This document shows, one piece after another, positions 52,539 to 60,638 of a stretch of 64,000 nt of DNA. A model generated the notes under the pieces. It was not told the DNA's origin. It ran no database searches and worked only from the letters and a program-made list of their open reading frames with translations. Source of the DNA: Defluviitaleaceae bacterium (GTDB lineage: Bacteria; Bacillota; Clostridia; Lachnospirales; WQUN01); assembly GCA_009788055.1 (NCBI GenBank), contig WQSG01000005.1, positions 1 through 64,000 of the forward strand. Reading direction: 5' to 3'. Position 1 is the stretch's first letter. Every line of letters starts with the position of its first letter. Both the position numbers and the translations under genes were made by a program.

Positions 52539-52769
52539 TTAAACGATATACGCCTTTAAGAGCGGAACAATCCGCGATGCGGTTGCTTCATCGTGAATGG
52601 TGAGTTGCAGCGGCTTGGACAAATCAAGGCTGAAAATGCCCATGATGGATTTTGCGTCAACAACGTAGCGGTCAGAGCCGAGGTCGATATCGCCCTCCAG
52701 CGGCGCGACTGTATTGACAAAGCCTTTAACTTTATCCACAGTGTCTAAAACAACATTTACAGTTTGCAT
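52539..52769 (-). CDS. HPr-like protein lacking the phosphorylatable histidine
   Basis: 76 residues from the ATG behind GAGGGAGGC. The HPr fold is recognisable from YVVDAKSIMGIFSLDLSKPL, which includes the regulatory Ser (Ser46 equivalent). The active-site G-L-H-A-R-P stretch is replaced by DTVDKVKGFVNTV, so it cannot accept phosphate from enzyme I at His15. This recalls Crh, a regulatory HPr paralogue, and a role in carbon control is my inference. It is monocistronic with its own promoter. Confidence 0.82.
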   Translation of the reverse strand: MQTVNVVLDTVDKVKGFVNTVAPLEGDIDLGSDRYVVDAKSIMGIFSLDLSKPLQLTIHDEATASRIVPLLKAYIV

Positions 52770-52800
52770 AAGTGCCTCCCTCTTGTTTTCTGTTGTACGT

Positions 52801-52829
52801 ATTGTAAATGCTGGAGCGTACACTGTCAA
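52801..52829 (-). promoter_or_regulatory. Sigma-A promoter of the HPr-like gene
   Basis: Minus strand TTGACA (52824-52829), 17-bp spacer, TACAAT (52801-52806). Confidence 0.8.
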
Positions 52830-52873
52830 ATATGCGTTGCTATCAGCCGCGCAACACACCCTAGCCCCTTAAA

Positions 52874-53143
52874 TTATATCGTTATAGATTCTCTTTCATT
52901 CTGCAACGATTTAAGAAAATCGGTTACAAATACTCGCTCGTCAGGGGGGAGCGCGGCTAACTTGGCTTCCCTGTCCGGGATTTCTAAGGGGTTTATCAAC
53001 GTTATCTCTCCCCGCAATACCTTCTCCCTAAGAGGATGCCCTCTGCGCTTCATAGTGCTCAAGTCATATTCGGCTTTAATTTTATCCCATGTGAATAGTT
53101 GACCTTCAAGTTCATATACAATATCGCGTTTTGATGATTCCAT
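52874..53143 (-). CDS. Small hypothetical protein
   Basis: 89 residues, mixed charge, no signal or membrane segment. It begins KRDIVYELEGQLFTWDKIKA and contains a basic loop (MKRRGHPLREKVLRGEIT). The ribosome-binding site is only moderate (GCAGGAAC). It ends 45 bp before the HPr promoter and starts 13 bp after the NUDIX gene, so it is probably the second gene of that unit. Confidence 0.55.
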   Translation of the reverse strand: MESSKRDIVYELEGQLFTWDKIKAEYDLSTMKRRGHPLREKVLRGEITLINPLEIPDREAKLAALPPDERVFVTDFLKSLQNERESITI

Positions 53144-53156
53144 AATGTTCCTGCTT

Positions 53157-53603
53157 TCACAGATAGTAATTACTGTTGCTCGTCGTTTTTTTTAAGACTA
53201 TTGGTAAAATCTCGTTTGTTATATCCGGATAGGTTAAGTTATCCGGGATTGAGTCAACGAAAGAGATTCGTTCCATTTCACTGTCGCATGGTATTTCACC
53301 CAATGTATGAACTTGTGCAATATAAACTTGACTATTCGCCTGTATATAGGCTCCGTTGATGATTCCTTCTGCCGAATAATCACAAAGCGGTTCGATGTCA
53401 AACTCTATTGCTCCTGATTCTTCATATAATTCCCTTTTTGCGGCTTCCAATGGTGTTTCACCGGTTTCAATATGCCCGCCTTGTGTTTCCCATGTTGTTC
53501 TTTCTTTGTGTTTGCTAAATAACCATTTGCCTTTATGAAAGGCAACAATATCAACCCATATATAATTGCCAAGTGTGTTAAACGGATATGATTTACATTC
53601 CAT
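53157..53603 (-). CDS. NUDIX hydrolase
   Basis: 148 residues from the ATG of MECKSYPFN, which has TATGGGGGT upstream; an in-frame ATG 12 bp earlier is possible. The Nudix box GGHIETGETPLEAAKRELYE then ESGA fits G-x5-E-x7-R-E-U-x-E-E-x-G-U completely. It hydrolyses a nucleoside diphosphate linked to another group with Mg2+; the substrate is not predictable. The promoter is at 53648-53675. Confidence 0.93.
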   Translation of the reverse strand: MECKSYPFNTLGNYIWVDIVAFHKGKWLFSKHKERTTWETQGGHIETGETPLEAAKRELYEESGAIEFDIEPLCDYSAEGIINGAYIQANSQVYIAQVHTLGEIPCDSEMERISFVDSIPDNLTYPDITNEILPIVLKKTTSNSNYYL

Positions 53604-53647
53604 GATTACCCCCATATATGTGCATCTAATTGCTTTCTGTTACTGTG

Positions 53648-53675
53648 ATTATAGCATGGGGGCAACCATGCTCAA
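53648..53675 (-). promoter_or_regulatory. Promoter of the NUDIX unit
   Basis: Minus strand TTGAGC (53670-53675), 16-bp spacer, TATAAT (53648-53653). Confidence 0.7.
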
Positions 53676-53820
53676 AATAATTATTTTAGCAAGCCCCTTT
53701 ACAAAGATATAACCATTCTGAAAAAACATTAGACCTGCCAAATACCCCCACCGATTTTTTTGCTCGCAAATTATCATACTACGCTGAAAGTTTGAAAACA
53801 GCAGTTGAAATTTTTTTCGA

Positions 53821-53849
53821 TTGGCAAAATGTAATACAAATGTTATAAT
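53821..53849 (+). promoter_or_regulatory. Promoter of the asp23-nusB-xseA operon
   Basis: TTGGCA (53821-53826), 17-bp spacer, TATAAT (53844-53849), about 27 bp before the expected ribosome-binding site. Confidence 0.8.
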
Positions 53850-53882
53850 CCACATGGAAATTTATTGAAGGGAGCGCGTTTG

Positions 53883-54233
53883 ATGACTGAAATAAAAAAA
53901 GAGAGCGGCGGTTTTGTTCGCATTGCAGACGAAGTTCTGATGAAAATTGCGGGAACGGCGGCACTGGAAGCTGATGGTGTTTCGCGCTTAACGTGGCGCA
54001 CAGGGGGCAAAACCACACGCAAGAACCCTGCGAAATGCACAAGCGTGGCTGTAAAAAACAGGACGGTGACAGTCGGGATTTTGATTGCGGTATGTTTCGG
54101 CGCGAAAATTCATGAGGTAACAATAGATGTGCAAAAGCGCGTGAAATCTGCAATAGAGACGATGACGGGACTTACCGTTGCAGACGTAAACGTAACCGTT
54201 GGCGCAATTGTAGAGCCGCAGAGCAAAGCATGA
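53883..54233 (+). CDS. Asp23/Gls24-family envelope stress protein
   Basis: 116 residues from the ATG behind AAGGGAG. The Asp23 fold is marked by GFVRIADEVLMKIAGTAALE near 11, a middle variable part, then VDVQK-like TIDVQKRVKSAIETMTGLTV near 80 and ADVNVTVGAIV at the end. In Firmicutes these proteins associate with the membrane and stabilise the envelope, and this gene is commonly first in the nusB cluster. It overlaps nusB by ATGA. Confidence 0.93.
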   Translation: MTEIKKESGGFVRIADEVLMKIAGTAALEADGVSRLTWRTGGKTTRKNPAKCTSVAVKNRTVTVGILIAVCFGAKIHEVTIDVQKRVKSAIETMTGLTVADVNVTVGAIVEPQSKA

Positions 54234-54706
54234 AAAAAACAAGCCGCAGAACGGCGCGCCAACACGTATTTCATTTGATTTTCGGGTTGCCGTTTATCGG
54301 CGCGCTTGACGTGCCTACGCTTGCAAAAGCAAAGGCGGCGTACTTCGATTTTCTGGAATACAGCGAACTTGAAGAATACGGTTTTGAAAATCTAAAACGC
54401 CCCACGAAGCGCGATGCAGAATATATCGACCGCGCTTTTTGGGGTGTCTTTGAACGCCGCGCAGAACTTGACGGCGTAATAGAAAACTTCCTGCGTGACT
54501 GGACAATAGGCCGCTTAAACAAAGCCGACCTTGCCCTAATGCGTCTTGCCATTTACGAAATGCTTTGCGAAAAAGATGTTCCGCCCGCCGTTGCCGTAAA
54601 CGAATCTGTAGAGCTTGCCAAGCTATACGGCGCGGACGAATCGCCCGCGTTCATAAACGGTGTGCTGGGCAATGTCGCACGGGCATGGGAGAAGAAGGAA
54701 GCATGA
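54230..54706 (+). CDS. nusB: Transcription antitermination factor NusB
   Basis: 158 residues. RRTARQHVFHLIFGLPF at the start, YIDRAFWGVFERRAELDGVI near 63, GRLNKADLALMRLAIYEML near 95 and AVNESVELAKLYGADESPAF near 122 are the family blocks; the last is diagnostic. NusB binds boxA RNA with NusE (S10) and assists rRNA antitermination. A 4-bp overlap with both neighbours shows translational coupling. Confidence 0.95.
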   Translation: MKKTSRRTARQHVFHLIFGLPFIGALDVPTLAKAKAAYFDFLEYSELEEYGFENLKRPTKRDAEYIDRAFWGVFERRAELDGVIENFLRDWTIGRLNKADLALMRLAIYEMLCEKDVPPAVAVNESVELAKLYGADESPAFINGVLGNVARAWEKKEA

Positions 54707-55881
54707 CGGCTCGTACTGTTTTCACCGTTGCGCAGGTTAATAAGTATGTTAAAAAAACTTTGGAGGCAGACGCGCTTTTGGCGGGTCTGTTTGTTGAAGG
54801 CGAGCTTAGTAATTTTAATGCGCATTCGTCGGGGCATTTGTATTTTACGCTGAAAGACGCGGGCGCGGCGATAAGCGGCGTAATGTTCAAGGGCAGTGCC
54901 ATGGATTTGGCTTTTGTTCCCCGCAGCGGGATGAAGGTAGTTGTTTTTGGGCGGTTGTCGCTGTATGAAAAAACGGGGCAATATCAGCTATACGTGGAGT
55001 ATATGGAACCCGCAGGCGTGGGCGGTTTGCAACTTGCGTTTGCGCAGTTGAAAGAAAAACTGGAAGCAGAGGGGCTTTTTTCGCAGGAACGAAAGCGGGC
55101 ATTGCCGCCTTTTGTAAACACGGTCGCGATTATCACAAGCCCCACGGGCGCGGCTGTGCGCGATATTATTAGAATTATTCGGGAGCGTAACAGGGCGGTT
55201 AAAATTATTCTTGCGCCCGCTATCGTTCAGGGCGAAAACGCGGCGGCAGACCTTGTTCGCGCTATCCGCGAAGTAAACGAATTCGGCGGCGCAGACGTTA
55301 TTATTCTTGGTAGGGGCGGCGGCTCTGTGGAGGATTTGTGGGCGTTTAACGAGGAAATTCTTGCGCGGGCGGTTGCGGATTCTGCAATCCCGATAATTTC
55401 TGCCGTAGGCCACGAAACCGACTTCACCATTTCCGATTTCGTTGCAGACCTTCGTGCTCCAACCCCAACCGCCGCGGCGCAAACCGCCGTTTACGACCAG
55501 CACCAACTCTGCGAATACCTATCCGAAATGCAAGCGGAACTTTCGCAAGCCCTTTCGGACAAAATCCTCCAACGCCGCGTTGGACTGAAAACGCTTCTCG
55601 CATCCCTCTCCCGCGCCGCAAACACACGCCTTCTCCACGAACGCCAAACCCTTTCCCACATGGAAACTCTCCTTGAAAAAACATCACCCTTCACCATTTT
55701 CAAACGCGGCTACGCCCTAACCCAACACGAAAACACCCCCATCACAAGCGTAAAAACCCTTCACACAGGGCAAAATATAAAAATAACCTACGCAGATGGT
55801 CAGGCTTTTGCGACGATTGAAAAGATTAAGACCGTGGGGGTTTCACCCCCACCGCCCCCACAAGGGGACGAGTCCCCTTGA
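54703..55881 (+). CDS. xseA: Exodeoxyribonuclease VII large subunit
   Basis: 392 residues from the ATG overlapping the nusB stop; a longer frame from 54565 inside nusB is rejected. The OB-fold (1-95, VEGELSNFNAHSSGHLYFTL), the catalytic domain with ITSPTGAAVRDIIRI, ILGRGGGSVEDLWAFNEEI and SAVGHETDFTISDFVADLRA, then a coiled coil. With XseB it degrades single-stranded DNA. The last 18 residues (about KTVGVSPPPPPQGDESP) are encoded by a dispersed repeat that starts 54 bp before the stop, so the native tail has been replaced or extended. Confidence 0.96.
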   Translation: MTARTVFTVAQVNKYVKKTLEADALLAGLFVEGELSNFNAHSSGHLYFTLKDAGAAISGVMFKGSAMDLAFVPRSGMKVVVFGRLSLYEKTGQYQLYVEYMEPAGVGGLQLAFAQLKEKLEAEGLFSQERKRALPPFVNTVAIITSPTGAAVRDIIRIIRERNRAVKIILAPAIVQGENAAADLVRAIREVNEFGGADVIILGRGGGSVEDLWAFNEEILARAVADSAIPIISAVGHETDFTISDFVADLRAPTPTAAAQTAVYDQHQLCEYLSEMQAELSQALSDKILQRRVGLKTLLASLSRAANTRLLHERQTLSHMETLLEKTSPFTIFKRGYALTQHENTPITSVKTLHTGQNIKITYADGQAFATIEKIKTVGVSPPPPPQGDESP

Positions 55882-56008
55882 CCCCTAATTTAAAATCGCG
55901 CATTCGCGCGATTTTAGGAATGCAATTTGCTTATCGCCAGTCCATGTCAAAGTTTGGGTCAAGCCTTTTTAAAGGCTTGCGGGGTTCGGGGCAGAGCCCC
56001 GAGGTCTT
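55828..56008. repeat. Dispersed modular repeat, copy 8
   Basis: Starts AAGACCGTGGGGG inside the end of xseA and ends CCCCGAGGTCTT, giving clean inverted ends. Modules include a GGGGGT/ACCCCC stem, AAGGGGAC-GA-GTCCCCTT, AAATCGCGC/GCGCGATTT, AAGCCTTTTTAAAGGCTT and GGGGC-AGA-GCCCC. It separates xseA from xseB. Confidence 0.85.
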
Positions 56009-56025
56009 AAAAAGAGGAGAAACGT

Positions 56026-56250
56026 ATGTCATTTGAAAAAAAATTAGAACGTATAGAAAAAGTGCTGGAGCAAATTGAGGATAGCGAAACGGGTCTTGAG
56101 GACGCCATTGCGTTGTACAAGGACGGCATAACGTTGGTGAAGGAATGCGGCGAAGTTTTGCAACGGTGCGAGGAAGAGGTGCTGGTTTTGCAAAAAGCAG
56201 CAGATGGGTTTGCGCTTGAACCGTTTGGAAATATGGAGGACGAACTGTAA
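56026..56250 (+). CDS. xseB: Exodeoxyribonuclease VII small subunit
   Basis: 74 residues with AGAGGAG before the ATG. Two helices (FEKKLERIEKVLEQIEDSET and ALYKDGITLVKECGEVLQRC) are diagnostic. It binds the XseA coiled coil. It is separated from xseA by the repeat and overlaps the next gene by 1 bp (TAATG). Confidence 0.95.
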   Translation: MSFEKKLERIEKVLEQIEDSETGLEDAIALYKDGITLVKECGEVLQRCEEEVLVLQKAADGFALEPFGNMEDEL

Positions 56251-56723
56251 TGGTGGAAGGTACGCCGTTTTACGATATTGTTACTAATCGCCACTTGGTT
56301 ACGGGAGTGGTGGGGCTGGTTCTTGCGCAGATATTGAAAGTCTTTTTCGATTACTGGCGCACAAAATCTTGGTCGCGGGCAATGCTTACCAGCACGGGCG
56401 GAATGCCGTCGTCGCACAGTGCGCTGGTTGTCGCGCTGATGCTTAGCATTGGGTTTTACGAGGGCTTTAGTACGCCGCTGTTTGCCGTTGCGGCAACCCT
56501 TGCGCTGGTTGTTATGCATGACGCATTCGGAATACGCCGCGCCGCAGGAAAACAAGCAGAAGCCATAAATTTCCTCTTTTCCCGCCTAGAAAAACAGGGC
56601 ATAAAACTTGACACAAAGCTAAAGGAACTACTCGGTCACAGCCCACTGGAGGTGATGGCAGGCGCACTCCTTGGCATAATCGTGGCAGTTTCCGCTTACT
56701 GGATTTTTCCTGTTCACAATTAA
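56250..56723 (+). CDS. Divergent PAP2-family membrane protein (YuiD-like)
   Basis: 157 residues, four membrane helices. GLVLAQILKVFFDYWRTKSW, STGGMPSSHSALVVALMLSI and VMHDAFGIRRAAGKQAEAIN are the blocks of the DUF212/divergent PAP2 family. Known PAP2 enzymes remove phosphate from lipids, and the S-S-H and R motifs needed are visible. In this position Clostridia usually have ispA, so a link to isoprenoid diphosphates is conceivable. Confidence 0.9.
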   Translation: MVEGTPFYDIVTNRHLVTGVVGLVLAQILKVFFDYWRTKSWSRAMLTSTGGMPSSHSALVVALMLSIGFYEGFSTPLFAVAATLALVVMHDAFGIRRAAGKQAEAINFLFSRLEKQGIKLDTKLKELLGHSPLEVMAGALLGIIVAVSAYWIFPVHN

Positions 56724-56901
56724 AGACCGCGGGACTTCGTCCCGCACCCTACCCGCTTTTTTGAAAAAAAGCGGGGCAAAAAACTTTAACCTGAAAACCG
56801 CATATGCGGTTTTCAAAGAAGGGGTCAAGGGGAAATGAAGTGAGCGTAGCGAACGGCACTGTCCCCTTGTGGGGGTTCGGGGGCAACGCCCCCGAGGTCT
56901 T
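56723..56901. repeat. Dispersed modular repeat, copy 9
   Basis: Starts AAGACCGCGGGAC at the stop of the PAP2 gene and ends CCCCCGAGGTCTT. Contains GCGGGAC/GTCCCGC, CCGCTTTTTTGAAAAAAAGCGG, AAACCGCATATGCGGTTT, and the AATGAAGTGAGCG...CGAACGGCACTG module flanked by complementary AGGGG/CCCCT. It reads in frame into dxs but is not part of it. Confidence 0.85.
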
Positions 56902-56926
56902 AAAAAAGCACAGAGGAGCAACGCAA

Positions 56927-58822
56927 ATGAAAAAAGACAACCTAAAGCGTTTAAGTATCTCTGCGTTGCGGTCGGTGGCGGGGGATATTCGGGAATTTCT
57001 GATAAAAAGCATTTCTGATACGGGCGGGCATTTGGCGTCTAATTTGGGCGTTGTGGAGTTGACGCTGGCTTTGCATACGGTTTTTTCAACGCCGTATGAT
57101 AAGATTATTTGGGACGTGGGGCATCAGGCGTATGTACATAAAATTTTGACGGGGCGAAAAGGGCGTTTTGGGGATTTAAGAAAAATGGATGGGCTAAGCG
57201 GTTTTCCGAAACCGTGCGAAAGCGAGCATGACGCTTTCGGAACGGGGCATTCGTCCACGGCGATATCGGCGGCACTGGGGCTGGCAATTGCGCGGGATGT
57301 GGAAGAACGCGACGAACTAATGGGCATAACCCCGCCGCAAGAACCGCACCGAAAAAAGGCGATTATCGCGGTGGTTGGAGATGGTTCGCTTACGGGCGGG
57401 CTGGCGTATGAAGGGCTTAACAACGCGGGCAGGGCGGATACGGATTTGCTGGTGGTTCTTAACGATAACCAAATGTCTATCAGCAAAAATGTGGGCGCGG
57501 TTGCGCGGCATTTGAACTCGTTGCGCACGGCAAAGGCATATCTTGGCGCGAAAGAGGATGTCCACTTTATTCTGGACAAACTGCCTGTTGTAGGCGCGCC
57601 TATTACGCGGGGGATTGAGTCTGCGAAAGATATTCTAAAATACGCTGTTTTGCCGGGTGTGCTTTTTGAAGAAATGGGCTTCAAGTACATCGGGCCGGTG
57701 GACGGGCATGATATTTCCGCGCTTGTTACGGCTTTGCGAAGGGTGCGCAAATTGCGCGGGCCGGTACTTTTACACGTTGTCACAACGAAGGGCAAGGGCT
57801 ACGATATCGCGGAAGAACAGCCGCGAAGTTACCACGGCGTTGGGAAATTCGATGTAGAAACAGGTTTGCCCGAAGCGGAACAGGGCGAGCCTACATTTAC
57901 GGATATTTTCTCCAAACACCTGTGCGAAAAAGCGAAGAGTGATTCGCGAATTGTGGCAATCACGGCGGCAATGCGTGACGGCGTTGGGCTTTCGCGGTTT
58001 AAGGAGCGATTTCCGAAACGATTTTTTGATGTGGGAATTGCGGAAGCACACGCGGTTACATTTGCGGCGGGGCTTGCAATGGGCGGGATGAAACCCGTTG
58101 TGGCGGTGTATTCGTCGTTTTTGCAACGGGCATATGACAATATTATTCATGACGTTGCAATTCAGAATCTGCCTGTGATTTTCGCGGTAGACCACGGCGG
58201 CGCGGTTGCGGGTGACGGCGAAACCCATCAAGGCATTTACGACATTTCATTTCTTTCGCACATACCCAATTTAACCGTGCTTGCGCCCTCTTGCGGAAGC
58301 GAGCTTAAAGAAATGTTGGACTTCGCGCTGGAGCAAAACGGCCCTGTAGCAATCCGCTATCCAAAATCGCCTTGCAAGCTCGATAACAGCCCGCTAGAAA
58401 AAAATTCTAAGAAAATTTCCTTCATACAGTTGCAAGAAGGGAAAAAAGTCGCTATTGTATCAGTGGGCGTTATGTTGGACACGGCACAAGATGTTTGTGA
58501 AAAACTTTCGCAGGACGGTTTTTCGCCCGCGTTATTCAGCGCGAGGGTGGTAAAACCCGTGTGTGAAGGGCTTTTAGCCGCGCTTTCGCAATACGAATAC
58601 GTGTTCAGTTTGGAAGATGGGGCGCGTATCGGCGGCTTTGGCGAAAGAATCGGCGCGGCACACGCATTTGCATTCCCCGATGTGTTTCCCGAAACGGGAA
58701 CAAGAAAACAGTTATTTGCGCGTTACGAAATGGACGCGGAAAATATATACAAAAAAATACACGAGGTGTTAAAGAATGGACAACGAAAGAGTAAGCAGAA
58801 AGCAACAGAACAAGCAAATTGA
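56927..58822 (+). CDS. dxs: 1-deoxy-D-xylulose-5-phosphate synthase
   Basis: 631 residues from the ATG behind AGAGGAG; an upstream frame extension lies wholly in repeat sequence. Thiamine diphosphate is bound by VVGDGSLTGGLAYEGLNNAG near 145, the catalytic His/Glu are in GHQAYVHKILTGR near 65 and FDVGIAEAHAVTFAAGLAMG near 365. It condenses pyruvate and glyceraldehyde 3-phosphate, the first step of the MEP isoprenoid pathway. An acidic insert (EERDELMGITPPQEP near 127) is longer than usual. The next gene begins 47 bp before the stop. Confidence 0.97.
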   Translation: MKKDNLKRLSISALRSVAGDIREFLIKSISDTGGHLASNLGVVELTLALHTVFSTPYDKIIWDVGHQAYVHKILTGRKGRFGDLRKMDGLSGFPKPCESEHDAFGTGHSSTAISAALGLAIARDVEERDELMGITPPQEPHRKKAIIAVVGDGSLTGGLAYEGLNNAGRADTDLLVVLNDNQMSISKNVGAVARHLNSLRTAKAYLGAKEDVHFILDKLPVVGAPITRGIESAKDILKYAVLPGVLFEEMGFKYIGPVDGHDISALVTALRRVRKLRGPVLLHVVTTKGKGYDIAEEQPRSYHGVGKFDVETGLPEAEQGEPTFTDIFSKHLCEKAKSDSRIVAITAAMRDGVGLSRFKERFPKRFFDVGIAEAHAVTFAAGLAMGGMKPVVAVYSSFLQRAYDNIIHDVAIQNLPVIFAVDHGGAVAGDGETHQGIYDISFLSHIPNLTVLAPSCGSELKEMLDFALEQNGPVAIRYPKSPCKLDNSPLEKNSKKISFIQLQEGKKVAIVSVGVMLDTAQDVCEKLSQDGFSPALFSARVVKPVCEGLLAALSQYEYVFSLEDGARIGGFGERIGAAHAFAFPDVFPETGTRKQLFARYEMDAENIYKKIHEVLKNGQRKSKQKATEQAN

Positions 58823-59804
58823 ACGCAAAAAAAAGGCAGAACGCCGCACGGGTAATTTAGTTTTGTTTTTCTTGTTTGCGGCAGTAATTTTTGGCGTTGG
58901 TTATCTTATTTGGGACGGCATAGACCGCCGCACCGTTATGACATTCAACGGCGAAAGCATACCAACGGGCGAATTTAGAGTGTTTCATATGATGCTTGGC
59001 GCACCGCCGCAAGATGAAGAAATGCGCGAACTTGCATTCGACGGCCTTGCCAGAACCCTTGCCGTTTTGGACAGGGCAGAGCAACACGGAATCGAAGTTT
59101 CGGAAGAAGAACGCGAATTTTTTATGGAAGACGCCGCAGGTATGCGCGAGTGGTTTAATATGCAAGTTCCCAACTCTATGGGGCCTGTGAGTGTGGCACG
59201 CATTGCAGATTTCCTTTCCGTTGGCGGTGTGTTTAGCGTTGATTGGTTAGACCCCGGACCGCTGTTTTCGCTTCTTATGGAAGAATACAAGGGCGATTTT
59301 GTTCCGTCCCAAAGTGAAATTGACGAGTGGCTTGACGAACTTATGGAGGATATTCTAAATGCTTCCATGGATATGTCTGTCAAATATATTGTCAACGACA
59401 GCTGGGACGATATGTGGGAAGCATGGGAAGCGCACAATGCGGGCGACGCCACGTTTGACGACCTTATTACGCTTTTCCATCAGCCGCAACCCGAAGATGA
59501 AGACCTCGACAGCCCCGCATCCTTGGGCGAATTTGCGATGGCATTTAACGCATGGGAATTTTGGCAAGACATTATGCAACTGGAAGAAGGCGAAGTTTCT
59601 ACCGTGTTTATGCTGGAAGAAGGCTTTGTGATGGTGCAAATGTATTCCCGAGAAATCAACGAAGAAACGCTTGAAGAAATCATGCAAAACGTGACCGAGG
59701 GCTTTATAACCGAAAGCCGCGAAAACGCTTTCTTTGAACTTGTTGACCAATGGGTAGCGGAAGCGGATATCAGCCGCAACGAGCGCACTCTGCGTCGCAT
59801 ATAA
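58776..59804 (+). CDS. Membrane-anchored SurA/PpiC-like chaperone
   Basis: 342 residues, overlapping dxs by 47 bp. A basic head (1-25), one membrane helix (27-48), a SurA-N-like helical domain (55-190), then a parvulin-like region (about 195-300) with the core motifs weakened. It is very acidic outside the membrane. It is probably a foldase or chaperone for exported proteins; isomerase activity is doubtful. The alternative is a general membrane-bound scaffold. Confidence 0.65.
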   Translation: MDNERVSRKQQNKQIERKKKAERRTGNLVLFFLFAAVIFGVGYLIWDGIDRRTVMTFNGESIPTGEFRVFHMMLGAPPQDEEMRELAFDGLARTLAVLDRAEQHGIEVSEEEREFFMEDAAGMREWFNMQVPNSMGPVSVARIADFLSVGGVFSVDWLDPGPLFSLLMEEYKGDFVPSQSEIDEWLDELMEDILNASMDMSVKYIVNDSWDDMWEAWEAHNAGDATFDDLITLFHQPQPEDEDLDSPASLGEFAMAFNAWEFWQDIMQLEEGEVSTVFMLEEGFVMVQMYSREINEETLEEIMQNVTEGFITESRENAFFELVDQWVAEADISRNERTLRRI

Positions 59805-59805
59805 A

Positions 59806-60624
59806 ATGACAAGCCGTGTAGTAAAAATTGTAGTAAACGACGAAAAAGACCCGCACTTTGAATATGCAAACAAGGTGCGGGATTTCTTGCGCAAAAACGG
59901 ATACGAACCCGAGGTTCTGAAAAATTCAGAAATAGCCGACGTTGGCGAAAATTTTGGCGAAGCATTGTTCTGTGCCGTACTTGGCGGCGACGGAACAGTG
60001 CTTCGTGTTGCGCATTACGCCGCCATTCACGATGTACCAATGGTCGGCATAAACCTTGGCAATCTGGGATTCCTTACCGATGTAGACAAGGAACACGGGC
60101 TTGCCGCGTTGGAAAAAATTATCGCAGGCAACTATTCAAGCGAAAAAAGAATAATGCTGGAAGCCGAATTTGGCACAAGCAAAATTGTTTTGCTACCCGA
60201 ACGCCTTGCCCTAAACGAAGTCCATATTGGAATAATGGGCAATCTTCTGGACTACTCTGTGTATGTAAACGAACAACGCATTGCATCCATCCGCGCAGAC
60301 GGCATTATCATTTCCACACCAACGGGCTCTACCGCATATAATTTGTCCGCAGGCGGTCCGATACTTATGCCGGGCGGGCAAATGGTTGCCGTTACGCCCG
60401 TTTGTCCGCACAGTCTTTCTGCCCGTCCGTGGGTAATCGGTACTTCCGATACCGTTCGCGTTGTCGCAAAACAATCCAGCCAAGTGTTCATAGACGGCGA
60501 CCTGCGCGGAAAAATCCCCCCCGGTGAATCCGTCCTAATCAAGAACTCACCCCACCACGCAACAATCATGCGCACAACTCACGTGAATGTTTACGCCACG
60601 CTACGGAAAAAGAAATTGCTATAG
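59806..60624 (+). CDS. nadK: NAD kinase
   Basis: 272 residues, 1 bp after the previous stop. The NAD kinase blocks are all there: VLGGDGTVLRVAHYAA near 61, GINLGNLGFLTDVD near 83, and ISTPTGSTAYNLSAGGPI near 167. It phosphorylates NAD to NADP with ATP or polyphosphate. Placement after dxs is the usual Clostridial order, though tlyA, normally between them, is absent and a chaperone-like gene stands in its place. Confidence 0.97.
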   Translation: MTSRVVKIVVNDEKDPHFEYANKVRDFLRKNGYEPEVLKNSEIADVGENFGEALFCAVLGGDGTVLRVAHYAAIHDVPMVGINLGNLGFLTDVDKEHGLAALEKIIAGNYSSEKRIMLEAEFGTSKIVLLPERLALNEVHIGIMGNLLDYSVYVNEQRIASIRADGIIISTPTGSTAYNLSAGGPILMPGGQMVAVTPVCPHSLSARPWVIGTSDTVRVVAKQSSQVFIDGDLRGKIPPGESVLIKNSPHHATIMRTTHVNVYATLRKKKLL

Positions 60625-60638
60625 AAAGGGCGAGGGCT

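Noticed and set aside
54565-54702. Upstream start for XseA inside nusB
   Set aside because: The ATG at 54703 overlaps the nusB stop in the usual way and gives the conserved N-terminus.
56804-56926. 41-residue N-terminal extension of Dxs
   Set aside because: It is encoded entirely by repeat copy 9, and the ATG at 56927 has a good ribosome-binding site and matches the family start.
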